Positions 24,500-37,631 of a stretch of 64,000 nucleotides of DNA are shown here, piece by piece. Origin of the DNA: Myotis daubentonii (Eukaryota > Chordata > Mammalia > Chiroptera > Vespertilionidae); the NCBI RefSeq assembly GCF_963259705.1, contig NC_081840.1:147843549-147907548 (forward strand). The letters run 5' to 3'. The number at the start of each line of letters is the position of its first letter. The stretch's first letter is position 1. Under the pieces are notes generated by a model. The model saw nothing but the letters and a program-made list of their open reading frames with translations. It was not told where the DNA came from and searched no databases. Both the position numbers and the translations under genes were made by a program.

Positions 24500-27400
24500 C
24501 TGACAGTTAACCTAGCATAGACATTTCTATATAACAGGCGCTTAGGAACAGCAATCTGGTTGGAAGAAGGGATTAGAGATTCTACCTTGAGGTATGTTTT
24601 CACTTAGCACAGAAGTTTATTTGGGGGTGAGGATATTGCAGAGATTATAGAGGCTAGCACCCAGCCACCCCACCCCTTCACAACCAACCGCCTGGAGCCA
24701 ACGCTGCCTGCATGAGAGTAAGAGTTCAGAATTTAGGGCTGGGATGTCAGGAATTCACAGGTCTTCCACCTGGGCCAGAACGGAGCGTGCTGGGGCATGG
24801 TACCCATGGGTGGCATACACCACCCTGCCCCATTTTCCTCTTCTGCCTTCTTTCCTTCCTTGCATGTGAACTTGAAGTCACTTGTAACAACATCCTCTAA
24901 GTAGCCTGGGAGGATGACAAGATGGGATTAAGGATAGGAAATGGTAGAGAGAGACTGGAGTGAGAATGTTAGCTGAATCCAGCCTGAAGGAGAGTCAGAG
25001 GACAAAGGCCTAACAACACAGACTGCGATTCCCCACCATTGCTTAATGATAAGAAACGAGGAAGAATCCGTACTCGACTTCTCTCAGGGCCTACAGCACA
25101 TACGCTAAGCTTCAGTGTTTATAATAGAGTACATTCATTAATGGTTCAGAAAAAACATTTACGCCTTCGGTGTTTGGAAAGGGCTCAGACATTTTTCTGC
25201 TCATTAACTCTAGACTAGGAAATAAAAGCTGCAACCCAAAGTGTGTGGTTGTTTTCCATTTGAGTTTATTTAATTTTCAAAACAGTGAGTCATCTGAACT
25301 ATGCAAATGAAAGCTATGATGGTTTTACTCAAATGACTAACTATAGTTTATATATAGAACATGTTTCTTTAAATAGAAGAGCATCCAGTTCTCTAAATTA
25401 GCTAAGCCAACTATCCTCTTCTCCCTTAAAATCTGGGAACTGATGACCCCGCAAGGGGCAGCCAGGGCTCCCAGGGGCTGGGGCAGGGTGCGGAGCGGGC
25501 CCCAGGTACAGGCTCAGGTACACCCCTCTATCGGGTGCGGAAACTGAAGGGAGACCAAGGCGGGTGGGGAGTGAAATGCGTGCTGCCATCTGATGGGAGA
25601 CCATCAGGAAAGCTAGGGAAGGAACTCTATATTGGATAATCTCAGAAATGTTTACAACTATAAAATTAGTGAGCAACAGGTTCACTATTCTGTAAGACTA
25701 CCTAAAAATATAAGCCTTTTTTTTTTTTTTTAACTGTAACTTGGGATTCACAAAAATACATACTGGCTCATATATCAAAATGTTGGCCAAAATGCTTCAG
25801 AGAGATACTTAGAGTTAATCTCCAAAAATATCTGACATTACCCACATGCAACAGAGGAAAAACACAGATTTCTTACCTCAAAAAGAATCCATGGGGCTTT
25901 CCAGCTCTCCTTAGAAATTTGGCTCGAAGAAAGCACACACACTAAAGCACACACACTATAGAGCTTTGCCTTGCTTTTCATGTAAACCTACAGCTTTCGA
26001 TAAACATTAAAAAAAAAAACAAAAAACTCCCCTCCATTTATATTCAAAATATCAAGGGATTATTGAAACCCCTAATTTGTGTTGAAGTCTGTGGCAAGTT
26101 TTATACCTTGAGTGAAATGCAATCTAATAATTCCTATGTGGTTATGTTTAGGGGATTGGGGGCGGAGGGGGGCGCCACTTTATTAAGCCAACGCTCCAGG
26201 CAGCCCCGGAGCAGACTGGATCCAGTTTGAAAGGGACTGGCAACCCTAAAACTTTTTGATAAGATAAAAATCCATTGATGTTGGCTCACGCGAGGCCCAC
26301 TTCGGCTCTGCACTTGTCCTCCGAGTTTCCTTGGCATATCGGCTCCCTTCCTCTATCTGCTTTAGCATAACTTTATTTTTCTCTTTTATCTTTCGATAAC
26401 TGCACCCAGGGACCGGAGGGGATTGATTTTTTGTTTTGACTTATTGTTTGAAGATCTGTAACTCAAAGCAGCTCTCACGCCTCTGATGTCTAAGCTGGAG
26501 CAGCATAAAAGGTAAGCCCGGGCCTGGGTAGCAAGCTGAGCGGCAGCCATACCATTTTATAATCAGCCATCTAGGTTTTCATCTTGTTTTGCCTCCCCCC
26601 CACCCCCACCCCCAGCCCTCACCAGGGCTAGCTGGCAGAGTGTGAGGTTACTCCTACGCCTTTGTTAGGTGACAAGAGCAAGTTAAAATAAAAATAAATG
26701 CCTCGACAGCTTTGCGTGCCAGGGCTCTGAGATTAAATAGGCTTCTACTTAGAGCAGAAAGTTATTTCCTACCTAGAGAAAGGCCCTGCTTTTAGCCACA
26801 ATGAAAGGAAACTTCAACACATTTCAGGAGGTTGCTTTAGAAAAACAACATTTGAAAACAAGGGAAGATAGTACGACTGACAAAACCATTTCCCCAAAGG
26901 GCTTAAGATGACAAAACATGATGCTTTTTAAAGGCTGACTAACAAATTCGAAACAAAAAAAATGTTACTCTTGAACCAGAAGCTGTTCCAAGGCAGACAC
27001 ACTTATATAGGTTAGAAACTTGGTCGTGTTTTCAGAATTTGATGTCAGGAGTATACATTCCAAATAAGCAAGTGTGAGACCCGGAACTTCACCGTCTTTC
27101 TTCCAGGCTAATTATCAAATTATGAGGACTACTTGTGCCTTAATTCAGCTCCTATCACAATCACATGCTAGTGTACATACACCCAAGTACCCACAAGAGG
27201 TTTAGAGGGTCTGTTCCCTGAAGTTGCTCAGCTTGCTGAAATATGGTTACATACGCAAACATTATCTCCCAATTGTAACCTCATTTTCTGCTCTGCTGGA
27301 CAGCATGACCAGCATTTGTCATCGTGACTCCCCCGCCCGCCACATCATTCATATGTCTATAATTGTCACCGAGATGTGGCATGTCAGCAGGACTCCAGTG

Positions 27401-29348
27401 TTCTCTGCTCCCCGTCTCCACACAGTCACTCAGGTAACAAACCCGTAATCTTGTCCTGTTTTCATGATGGTTGAATTACACATAATTGTTTCTGCACAGT
27501 GATTGATTTCTGCCTGAATAGAGACCTCTGCCTTTTTTCAATGCAAGCGAGTGGCAGCCAAGTCTCTCCATCTAGGAGGAGGCAGCAGCCTTTGAAGAGA
27601 TCAAAGCCAAGGCCGCAAGCAGTTGTGCGCCCTGGGAATATGGAAAGCCTTTATGCTCTCAACCCCATTTCCAGCATCATGTTGGATTGCAGCTGCATTA
27701 CATTCTGCCAGCATTCTTAATGCTTTTAGTATTGACTCTGACATCACCGATGCTGTTTTAAAGTAACAAAAGCCGAAAGATGACTTATTTTCACAACTCT
27801 GTAATTGGAACATGCAAAGATGGGGGTGGGAAAGCAAGAATGAAGGGGAGGGGAGTACATTTGCTTTTAATTTAAAGCAGCACAAAAGAAAGGCAGCAAC
27901 AACAAAAAAAATTATATAAGTTTCCACAAATGAAAAACATGTTTTTCTTATGGAAAAACCGGCAGGGGCATTTTTATAACTCAGACCACACAAAATGAAC
28001 TGATGGCTAAATACACACTTTTTCAAGCCTAGAGGGTAAAATGAAAACGATGGGGTAAGTGATTCCAATTGGGAAAGGGACTCTAACATGCCTCCATCCG
28101 CTCTGAGGGCTCTGCCGACACCTGATGCAAGGTGAACCAGCACAGCTGCTCACAAACAGCCCCACCCCCTCACCTGCTCCATTTCCAATCAATTAAATGA
28201 AGGTGAAATTTGCATTTGTAATAAATCACAGGTTATTTAGGAAACTGTAAATGCACAATTCCGTATTAAAAGGAGAAAAAAGAACAGAAAAGTCAGAGGA
28301 GGTTTTTGATCCTGGCTCCAGATATACAGGCACAAGTCTGTGTGCAATGGTTACACCTCAACACCTGACTCAAAACCTGAAGCCATTGAACAAGGCAGAA
28401 AAATTCTTATGGATACAATAATCAAATCAACACTGGCATTCTACTCTTTCTTAAAATAGCTAATAAGAGCGAAGGTATTTCTGATTTTTGAAAAAATTAA
28501 GGCATCTTGGTCACTGTTATTAAAAGCACATTGTGCAAATAATCCATTATTGCATTTAAAATCAACATAGAAAGCAAGCAGGGCAACCATAAATCATCCT
28601 GCTACATATTTAGGGTTACACATGGTACTATGTCTGTCCAGTAATCTCCACTCCCTCGCTATCACAAAACCCTCTGATATTCCAATTCTAATACTTAAGC
28701 TGCTATTTTTGAAAATGTCTGCCCCGATTATTATGCAGCTTTATACAGAAATTCCAAATGTAATAAATGACAAGGATTTAAGAGAGAGTGGGAAAGCAGA
28801 AGAATTTTAAAGAATTTACAAAATTGAATGCATCTTGTTTATTAAAGCCCTTTCTTGGCAAAGATTTAATATTGTTTATGCAGATATTAGTCAATGAACT
28901 ATCCTTTTACTTTTCCAAGTCTAAGAGGTTCTGAAACTTATTGACATAGAAGAAATGACTATAAAATAACTTGCCTCTTTTCATTCTGTACAAAATCTCT
29001 CAGTTCTGAAACACCAAGTGACCGGTGAACAAAAGCTCCCTTTGTCTGTTTGATAGGATTTTGAATCAACAGGCCTGGTTGTAAGGCCCCAACTATAAAT
29101 TTTCTTGGAAAAGTTTGTCTGAAAAGGTGCTGATCTAGAAAACCCTTTCTTTTAGCAGTGTGTCTACCTCAGTTTACTGGTTTTCAGTTTTGATGTTTGT
29201 GTTATTTGGAATTTGGTTTTTACTTTGTTTTGGAGGAAGGTGTGCAAACTATAGGAATTCAGAATTGCAATAGCAAATTTCTGTAGGAAAATATGAATTG
29301 TAACATGTCAAAGTCTAGATCTTTTTCTCTTGCAAAATGCTTGTTCCT
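24500..29348. other. Repeat-poor intron block, candidate regulatory sequence
   Basis: About 4.8 kb in which I recognise no SINE, Helitron, hAT or LINE, apart from short simple runs (A/T runs at 25718 and 26010). Flanks on both sides are repeat-rich. An open frame of 180 codons on the minus strand (27601-28143) has no recognisable domain and is expected by chance at about this frequency. Confidence 0.4.
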
Positions 29349-29555
29349 GCCCAGCCAGTGCAGCTCACTGGTTGAGCATCAACCTATGAAACAGGAGGTC
29401 ATGGTTCGATTCCCAGTCAGAGCACATGCCTGGGTTGTGGACTCGATCCCCAGTAGGGAACGTGCAGGAGGCAACCAATCAATGATTCTCTCTCATCATT
29501 GATGTTTCTATTTCTCTCTCCCTCTCCCTTCCTCTCTGTAATCAATAAATATATA
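29349..29555 (+). mobile_element. Ves SINE abutting a Helitron
   Basis: Head GCCCAGCCAGTGCAGCTC, B box GGTTCGATTCC, body GGAGGCAACCAATCAATGA, and the tail AATCAATAAATATATA. The Helitron at 29556 begins directly in its A/T-rich tail. Confidence 0.9.
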
Positions 29556-30085
29556 TCTATACTAATAATAGAGGTATATGCAAATTTTCCAGGATGCCAT
29601 CACAGTAACGACTGAACAGGCTGCATGGGGCAACCAGGCCAGCAGGGGGGTTAGTGAGGGACGACCAAATGACTGAACAGCAGGCTGCGTGGGACTACCA
29701 GGCCGGCAGGGGGCGGCAGTTGGGGGCAACCAGGCCAGCAGGGGGGCAGTTGGGGGCAATCAGGCTGGCAGGGGGGGGGGGCAGTGAGGGGCAATCAGGA
29801 GAGCGGGGGCGGCAGTTAGGGATGACCAGGCCAGTGGGGGTCAGAGGGCAGTTGGGGGCAACCAGGCCGGCAGGAGGGGCAGTTAGGGGCGATCAGGCTG
29901 GTGGGGAGGGGGGGCAGTTAGGGTGATCAGGCAGCAGGCAGGTGAGCAGTTAGGAGCTAGCGGTCCCAGATTGTGAGAGGGCCTAAACTGGCCGTCAGAC
30001 ATGCCCCAAAGGGTCCCGGATTGGAGAGGGTGCAGGCTGGGCTGAGGGGACGCCCCCATGCACGAATTTCGTGCACCCGGCCTCT

Positions 30086-30087
<2 letters not shown>
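29556..30087 (+). mobile_element. HeliBat-type Helitron with internal minisatellite
   Basis: Begins TCTATACTAATAATAGAG after an A and ends CACCCGGCCTCTAG. The 3' hairpin GCACGAATTTCGTGC is perfect apart from its loop. Much of the body (29637-29945) is a G-rich tandem array. The 3' base is A rather than T, next to a (GT)n tract. Confidence 0.88.
29637..29945 (+). repeat. G-rich minisatellite in a Helitron body
   Basis: Imperfect tandem units of about 35-45 bp built around GGGGCAACCAGGCCGGCAGG and GGGCAGTTGGGGGC. Open frames through it are repeats, not genes. Confidence 0.8.

Positions 30088-30088
<1 letters not shown>

Positions 30089-30132
<44 letters not shown>
30089..30132. repeat. (GT)n microsatellite
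   Basis: 44 bp of GT dinucleotides beginning one base after the Helitron CTAG end. Confidence 0.95.
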
Positions 30133-30134
<2 letters not shown>

Positions 30135-30136
<2 letters not shown>

Positions 30137-32390
30137 AAAATGTTCTTTCCTTAATTTTACCATTTTCAGAAAATGCCAGAAATAAGTTCCAGTAATCAAC
30201 TTATTTTCTCTAGGTGCCATTTTCTACATCCCAAGGCCCCAATTTATTCAGATTATCAGGCAAAAATACATTTATTTTATGATTCTATCACTGGCCTTCT
30301 CCATTAAAGTAACAAGCAAAATAGCTACTAGGAACATCGCAGGCTTCTCATTCACACATGAAAAAAAGCGGACAGACCCTTCCTAGACTCTTTCCCATGC
30401 ATCCAACGCCCTTGAAGGCTCTCCTCAGAGAAACTGGCGTTGAGAATTTTAGTCGCCTGAATAGCACATACGGTGTGCTCAGCCACCAACCCGGAGAGAC
30501 ATACTCAGGGAACCTCAGCAGCTTGGGCTCCACACACTCCTAAGACTGCCCCTCAGCAAAAGCTGCCATCACTGAGCACTGAGGTGACAACACTGTGATA
30601 ATACACGGGAGACTCGTTATGCAGCATAATCTGTATGCTGGCCTATTTATTTTTCCCTTCAGGATGGAATATAATCTCTTGGAGGACCTGGAGGGTTTTA
30701 TGCTGTTTACTGAAAAGAAAATCAAACTGGCTCAGAGTGAAGAGTGAGAGAGGCAGGCTGGGTGGGGAACAGGGCTCGCGACCCTGTGCCGCCCACGGTC
30801 GGGGAGTCCCTCCAGGTGAGGCATTTAAATTGCTTCACACAAATAAACGTTCATTCTCAAAGCCTTTAAGTAACCAGATTCCATGCTTTCCTCTGATAAA
30901 CCATTCCAGCGTTTACAAATCCATCCCTTGGAAGTAATTCTTCCAACCTAAATTTTTTCAACAATTTAAACCCATTTCCGTGGGATTTGTGTTCAGTGAA
31001 GAACAAAGCTGGTCACAAACCGGCATGAAAGGAAGCCTTATCCTTAGAGATGATTTCAAACTAGCCTCCAAATCGAATGACGGCTTCTATCAGGCAGGTC
31101 CCACTGAGGACCAGCGAAGAGTTCCCCCATCAGGAGCCACAGACTACGTCAAGATTTGGACAGTGCCCAACTTTCAACATGCTCAGCAAGGCCCGAGAAC
31201 CGTCTCAGATAGCACAGGGCTTTCTTGTCAAGCGACTTCATCACTTGCACACGCAGTACGACCTTTTTGGTTTAAAACAGCCGACACCCTGGCACAGACA
31301 TTCTAATCCAGGGAGGGAGGCAGCAGGATTCCCACACAGCTGCGGAGGGCAGGGCCACAGGAGGGTGGTCAGGAGAGACCTCAAGGTCAGTGTGAAGCGC
31401 AGCCTCACATGATGTAATTCAGGGGAGCCACTCCACGGTCACATACGCCGTCAGCAAACCCAGGTGATTCTGAGCAATCTGCAGGTAACCTATATAGCAG
31501 AGCCGGCACAACCAACCCCAAAGAGAAGTATGCCCTGGAGTGCCGCACAACCTGGTCTCCTAAAAACCCTTCGCATGAAACACACAGCAGCCAGACTGTC
31601 AGAAGTATGTCACTGGAACAGGCAGGAATATAGCTCCCCTCTACTTTCCCCATCAATCTATAGTAGTGGGTTATAATGCACTAAGCAGAAAGTATCCAGC
31701 ATCACCCACTGGGGTGCAGCAAGAAAACTCTACAGTGTCAACATGCATCTTTATATTAAGAATTTTAAGCTTTATAAGAATATTTAAAATACATTCTCAT
31801 CGGGGCCCCCACTTGCTCTGGATGTCAGATGGGCAAGAATGCCAAGTGGATCGAATAAAATGCTAATAATGCAATCACAAGCAAACATCAGGAAAATGAC
31901 AAAGCCCATAGTTATCCTACTTCTAATAGCAACTCTTGAAGAGCTTGCACTATAGCTAAAATCTATAATGAAATCTGACAAAATAATGAGAAATTATCAA
32001 TTTCATTTGAAATAAGAATTTGTGGCTTCCATCAATAACTGTAAGCATTGCCCTAAGTGTATACTGTGATCTGTGTTATTAGATAATTGTATAATTCAGG
32101 CATACAATTCATAAATAATTATACAATGGTCAAAATTTCTAACTGATAGGAACCTGAAATCAAAAAAATTCTCACCACACATTTATGTATCTGAAGAGAT
32201 CAACTGATTTTTATTTTACTTCCTCCCAAAATAGACTAAAACAACTCCTTTTCTCACTGTATTAATGCTCATATCTGTGTCAGGAACATGATATAAGCTT
32301 AGGAGACAAGAAACCGCTATGAAGTCAGAGGGAAAAAGGAATGAAGTACTAATACATGCTACAAAATGAAACAAACTTGAAAATATCATG
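30135..32390. other. Unique intron sequence
   Basis: No mobile element recognised. Paired plus-strand open frames at 30980-31412 have no recognisable domain. Confidence 0.45.
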
Positions 32391-32394
32391 CTAG

Positions 32395-32700
32395 GTAACT
32401 GCAGCAGTCACAACTGGCCACATATCATAATTCTATTCTTATAAAATGTCTCAAACAGAGAACTATCTGAGACACAAATAGATTAGTGGTTTCTTGGGTT
32501 TCTGGGGTGGGAGATGAGGGCATCGGGAGGCAAGGGATGATTGCTAAAGGGTATGGGGTTACTCTCTGAGGTGATGAAAATGTCCTACAATGGACTGTGA
32601 TGGTGGTCGCACACATCTGTGAAAACACAAAAACCCATTAGTCTGTATACTTTAAATGGGTGAACCGTATGGTATGTGAATTATATCTCAAGTTATTTAA
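32395..32700 (+). mobile_element. LINE-1 3' untranslated fragment (old)
   Basis: TAGATTAGTGGTTTCTTGGG, TGATGAAAATGTCCTACAAT, then TTTAAATGGGTGAACCGTAT and GTGAATTATATCTCAA match the end of old mammalian L1 (L1MA/L1MB style). Confidence 0.8.
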
Positions 32701-33329
32701 GAAATAAGCAACTAATGAATAAATGTTGAGTAAATATGTGAATAAATTCCTCCTCCCACCCAATTAATAGAAAAAGCCAGAGGGGACCCTCCTGGATGTG
32801 CTTTCCCTGAGTACACCTACTGTGTGGCTTACTCCTTGTCCAGGGAGCTACCTCATAACTTTCAAACAACAGAATGTTTACTCATGTCAAATGCAATACC
32901 TGGATGAGAATCATGGACAAGGAATTCTAGGACCAGACTGGGGTGTGAGTAGAGAATAGAGGCCAGGGATGGGCCGGTCCTCTGAAGGTAGGCTTTTATG
33001 GTAAGGGAAGCCATAGTCAGATGGCCAGACCTTCCCTGATGCAAGGCTGCACTTCTGGTGCCCCCATAAAGTTACTAATGCACAAGATGCCCTCTCAGAA
33101 CAGGCAAGAGCAGTGCTGTGTCACTTTTCTACCTTGTTTGCTCGTAGGGCAGAAAAACCTCCTTTGCCAGGGCACTGAGGTCAATTCTAATGCTCGCAGC
33201 ACTGGGAGAGGTGGGGCCGTTTCCCCCTCTGACCCAGCTCTGAGGGCGGGCGCCAAGACGCCCAGGGCCTTCTGACAAGCACACTGCCATGCCAGTGCCC
33301 CTCGCAGTTCACGAAACAACCATTTGTCT

Positions 33330-33425
33330 TTACCAGGTTCTAGATAAGAAAACGAAGGCTGCAGAAGCCAGGCAATTGTTCAAAGACACAGGGCTAATGA
33401 AAGACTTGCCTAACTCCATGTCAGT
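33330..33425 (-). mobile_element. MIR fragment
   Basis: AGATAAGAAAACGAAGGCTG and CAATTGTTCAAAGACACAG resemble the MIR complement. Confidence 0.5.
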
Positions 33426-34406
33426 ATTTTCCCCACCATTAAATTAGCAACAAAAGAACTTAAAACATAAAATTTTTTTCTTCAGGTAGTCCAGTCTTTT
33501 CAAACTTCACATTGCATACGCACATTATTGAATTCACACAAAATTAACATAATGAAAAATGGACACCTGAGATGTCCCTGAATGATGAACTCTTTTCTCA
33601 TTTGCAAGTTAAAAGTCACGTTTCTCTTGCAACTACAGAGATTTCGGTTCTTTCCTGATAACCAGCCATCTTGGGAGGAAACATTTCTTTTTGAAAAATT
33701 TAATCTCTGACCAATGTCCCCAATTAGCTATATAAGAAACCCTCATAAAATCTAGTTAATATGATCCTGCATTGTTTAACTTAGCTTTTAGCTTAGAATT
33801 CTTTGCTAAATGGTATGTAAGACAGGAGAGCAGAGATCCTCAGGCCTGCAACTCACAGATCTACCCTGGCAACCGTATTCCTCGCAGGCAGGGATCCCCT
33901 GCCACGGACATGACCGAGTATTTCCTGGAGATGGTCACTAAGCCACGTGATTTTCAAAGCAGTCATTACCTGCCGTGTTTCCAACTGTCACGAAAATGTT
34001 CAAATTCTTGGTGAGTAAAGAAACAGGAACAGAAAGGTAACAGGACTTTTTCCATGAGACACCTAGCAGGTGGCCGGTCCTGGATCCGGGCTGCGGCAGT
34101 GAAGATCCAGCGCGTGTGTTCTCAGCCACTGCACCGCGTAAGTGGAAACGACCTACCTGCATGAGGTCCTGTTTGCCCAATTCCAATGGAAGTCAAGTCT
34201 GACAGCTCTTTGGAACGTGGTCACAGGGTGCACAGAGCAAACGTCTATTACCAGTCAGGCTTGCTGGTGGTTGTGTTCATGAAATAATGACACAGCACCA
34301 ACAACATGAAACACGGGAGAGTAACTCCTAGTCCTCATTCTTACCAACCACCGGTTCACTGGGCACCAACGTTTATAAATTTGTTCATCTGAAATGTCTT
34401 ATGATG

Positions 34407-34644
34407 CAGAAGCATGGAGCACACTGTCGAATCTCAGAGGGCAGCGGGGGGTTGGGAAGGGGAGAGATCAACTAAAGAACTTGTATGCATATATGCATAA
34501 CTCACGAACTCAGAGAGTGGGGTGGGTGGTCAAGGCCTGGGGCAGGGGGCAGGGGCGAGCTATAAGGGGTCAATGGGAGAAAAAAGGGGACATAAGTAAT
34601 ACTTTCAACAATAAAGATTTTTTTAAAAAGAAAACTAACCAGAA
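34407..34644 (+). mobile_element. Truncated bat LINE-1 3' end
   Basis: GGGAAGGGGAGAGATCAAC, TATGCATATATGCATAAC, and ACTTTCAACAATAAAGA near an A-rich end. Flanked by a near-perfect 15-bp target duplication (AAATGTCTTATGATG at 34392-34406, AAATGTCTTACGATG at 34645-34659). Assignment to the bat L1 3' end is from memory. Confidence 0.7.
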
Positions 34645-34659
34645 AAATGTCTTACGATG

Positions 34660-36465
34660 AATGTATTAACTAACTCTATTTTTAAAATAAATAAAATGCT
34701 CTATAAGTAGTTGAGTTCTTTTCTTCAATAGTCTTAGGTTGCTTAACATGCGTGACCTTTTAATTTAAAAAGTGTTTATTAAGCTCAACCAAACAGAGCC
34801 ATCTACACAACCATTTCTAAGTAAGTAAGCCTAATACTCTCTACCATACTTCCAGTGGGCCACACTGAACTGAAAGCAGGTACAGGAAGAACGGCACATT
34901 ATTAAACAAAGACAGCCCAGCGGACTGCGGTAACGGCTGCACGGCTCCAGGAAGACCTGGCTGGTCGCTGCCCACTGGACCCGGGTCGGTTCTGGTGAGG
35001 GGGCTCCTGCTCACTCTGTGCTGAGCAGTGCCTCTCCCTTACTAAGCTGTGAGCTGCCAGAGTGCTGACTCTGTCTTCACTGACCTACATCCACAATGGG
35101 GCTCAGCACAATGACTTTGAAAATAAGAACCTTCAAATACTTATGGGACCAATTATTAAATCATTCCTGAAATAAACATTCTCTGGTGTTAGTCTTCATT
35201 CTACCAGGAAAGCTGTTTACCCTTAAACTTTAGGGTTAGCTCAGAGATGGATTCAAAAGAAAACTTCTTCTGATTAGTGAGATGGAATAAAATGTCCTTT
35301 CTGGTTCCTGTACCATCCAACAAGGGCCCAAAAAGCTGTACTAGCATCTTCTCTCCTGAAATAAAAGATGAGTAATGGGCAAAGCTAATGCTGAAAAGCA
35401 TTTTCTTGTAACAAGAAGATCATTGTTTACACAATAACCAGCAGAGCTCAACTGTGTCATAAAGAAACAGAGAAAAATAATCACAATATAGGTGTAGAAT
35501 AGTTTTGAACCATTATTATTTCAAGAGTAGTTGATCAAAATGGTTAATATGCTTTATAAAGAGTTCTCATAAATCAAAAAATATATCAAGCAGTTCAGGT
35601 AAACATAAATATGTAAAACAAACACAAAAATGTAAAAATACATATCTATAACCTATTTAAATCAATTTCTATTAAAAATTAGAAGACTTCTATAAAAATC
35701 TATATAGCCTATAAAAAAAAAGACTACAGAAAAATATGTATTTTAACAGGGTTTCATTTTAGCACTGCTTAAAACAAGCAACAAAAACTTTAACATCCAT
35801 AATTGAGGATAAAAATCAATAAATTGAAATATTCTTATGACTGGATAGTAGCCTGCCATTACACGATATAGACCTATATTTATTCACATAATATATATAT
35901 ATTTCATGTGAATAAATATATGAACACACATATAGTTTAAAGTTAAAAAATTACAATAAACCACTAACCTAATAAACCCATTTATAAAAATGCTTGTATT
36001 GTAAGTACAGATGCAAAAAGAACATCTGAAAGTGTGTGTGTATATATAAATGAAACATTTATATCTAAATAATAGAAATACATACAGGTACTTTTTTCCT
36101 GTTCTTTAATGAGTTTTCCCCTGGCTTTTAAAAAAAACTTACTAATTTTTAAAAACGAACCAAGCCCCTTCCCCCCCCCCCCCAAAAAAAAGGCATTTCC
36201 TTTAGAGAAAGAAAAAAAGATTATTCCTAATAAGATCTCCTTAACAAGTTTTTTTTTCACTTTTTGAAGGAAACTTACTGTTTTAACTTCTCAGGAATGA
36301 TCACAATTCCAGATAATTCTAAACTAATTTCTCTTACTAAACATAACATCACGATACAAAAACATCACCACTAATAGCTCTAAAAAACGAAGCACATACC
36401 ACATTGTAGTTGCTTATTGTGTAAAGGACACCCTCTGCAGCAGATTTATGCCTGTCAATGTTCAG
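34660..36465. other. AT-rich intron sequence
   Basis: Apart from a possible L2 piece at 35040-35125, only A/T-rich unique sequence and a C-run at 36171-36183. Confidence 0.45.
35040..35125 (+). mobile_element. Possible L2 3' end fragment
   Basis: AAGCTGTGAGCTGCCAGAG, CTGACTCTGTCTTCACTGAC and GGGCTCAGCACAATG resemble the L2 end. Confidence 0.4.
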
Positions 36466-36468
36466 TTA

Positions 36469-37192
36469 TCTATAGATATAAAACCCTAATACGCAAATAG
36501 ACCGAATGGTGGAACAACTGAACAACCAGTCACTATGACTTGCACTGACCACCAGGGGGTGTGCGTGGAACATGGCGGGCATCAGCCACAGCAGGATGGT
36601 GCAGCAGGTGAGTGGGGGCGCCAGGCAAGGCAGGGTGCCAGTCACTGTCTTCGGGGCAACACTCTGGTGGTTACTGAAAATTCTTTGCTCCCATGCGCCA
36701 CAGTCCCGCCCGGCACTTGCATCCGCTGTTGGTGCCCGGTGCCAGTCCCATTCGCTCAGTGTCGTCAGCGGGTGTGAGAGGTGGCTGCCAGACCCATTGC
36801 CTCTCAGGGCTTCTCCAACTCCCCTGCTCCTGAGGGGTGATCGGGGCCAGCAGCCATCTCTTGCACCCACTGCTGGTGATGGCCTTGCTCACAGCCTGCT
36901 CCTGAGGGGCAATTGAGGCAGCAGCTGCCACTTGCACCCACTGCTGGCACCGGCCCCAATCGCTCTGTGCCATCAGTGGGTGCAAGCGGAGCCAGCACCG
37001 TCAACGGGTACAAGCGGGGCCAGTGTCGTCAGCGTGTGGGAGTGGTGGCTGTGGGAGCGGGGCCACTGGTAGACAGGGGACTGTGGTGGGAGGGGGCCTG
37101 GAGGATGAGCCAAGACCTGCCTCTGTGCCTACCACAGTCTCCTGGCCCACAGTTCCTTTCAAGGTACATGAATTCATGCACTGGGAACCTAG
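36469..37192 (+). mobile_element. HeliBat-type Helitron, member of an inverted pair
   Basis: Begins TCTATAGATATAAAACCC and ends TGGGAACCTAG. The 3' palindrome is CATGAATTCATG. An internal CTGACCACCAGGGGG motif is shared with other copies. It is closely related to the minus-strand copy at 41985-42745. Confidence 0.88.
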
Positions 37193-37193
37193 T

Positions 37194-37631
37194 TCTATAT
37201 AATAAAAGCCTATATGCAAACTGTTTCCTCAGGCAGGAGTTAGACCAACTGGGAGAGGGGCGGCATGGAACACGGCGAGCGTTGCCAATGCAGTGGTGGC
37301 AGCGGGCGGCAGTGGAAGCACTGCTGGCCCCGATGGGCCCCGACAAGAGCGGGACCATGGAATAGGTGAGTGGGCAGCACCAGGCCAAGGCAGGTGTGAG
37401 CAGGGAGAGGTGGGGCAATTGCCCTGATCGATCGCCCGATAGGCAGCGACTGGCAGCAGCGGGGGAGGTGGGGCAGGCAAGCAGGCGGGGTTGCCAGGCG
37501 GGGTTGCGGGTTTGTGAGGCTGGGGGCGCAAGCTGGGGCTGTGAGGCTGGGGGCACAAGCTTGAACCCAATCTCTGCAGGCCACCCCGAGGGACCCCACC
37601 CGTGCATGAATTTCGTGCACCGGGCCTCTAG
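37194..37631 (+). mobile_element. HeliBat-type Helitron, head-to-tail with the previous one
   Basis: Begins TCTATATAATAAAAGCC and ends CACCGGGCCTCTAG before a T. The 3' hairpin is GCATGAATTTCGTGC. It starts two bases after the CTAG of the upstream copy and belongs to a different subfamily (its 5' part reads GTTTCCTCAGGCAGGAGTT). Confidence 0.9.

Noticed and set aside
27601..28143. 180-codon minus-strand frame
   Set aside because: About one frame of this length is expected by chance in 64 kb. No recognisable domain or splice context.
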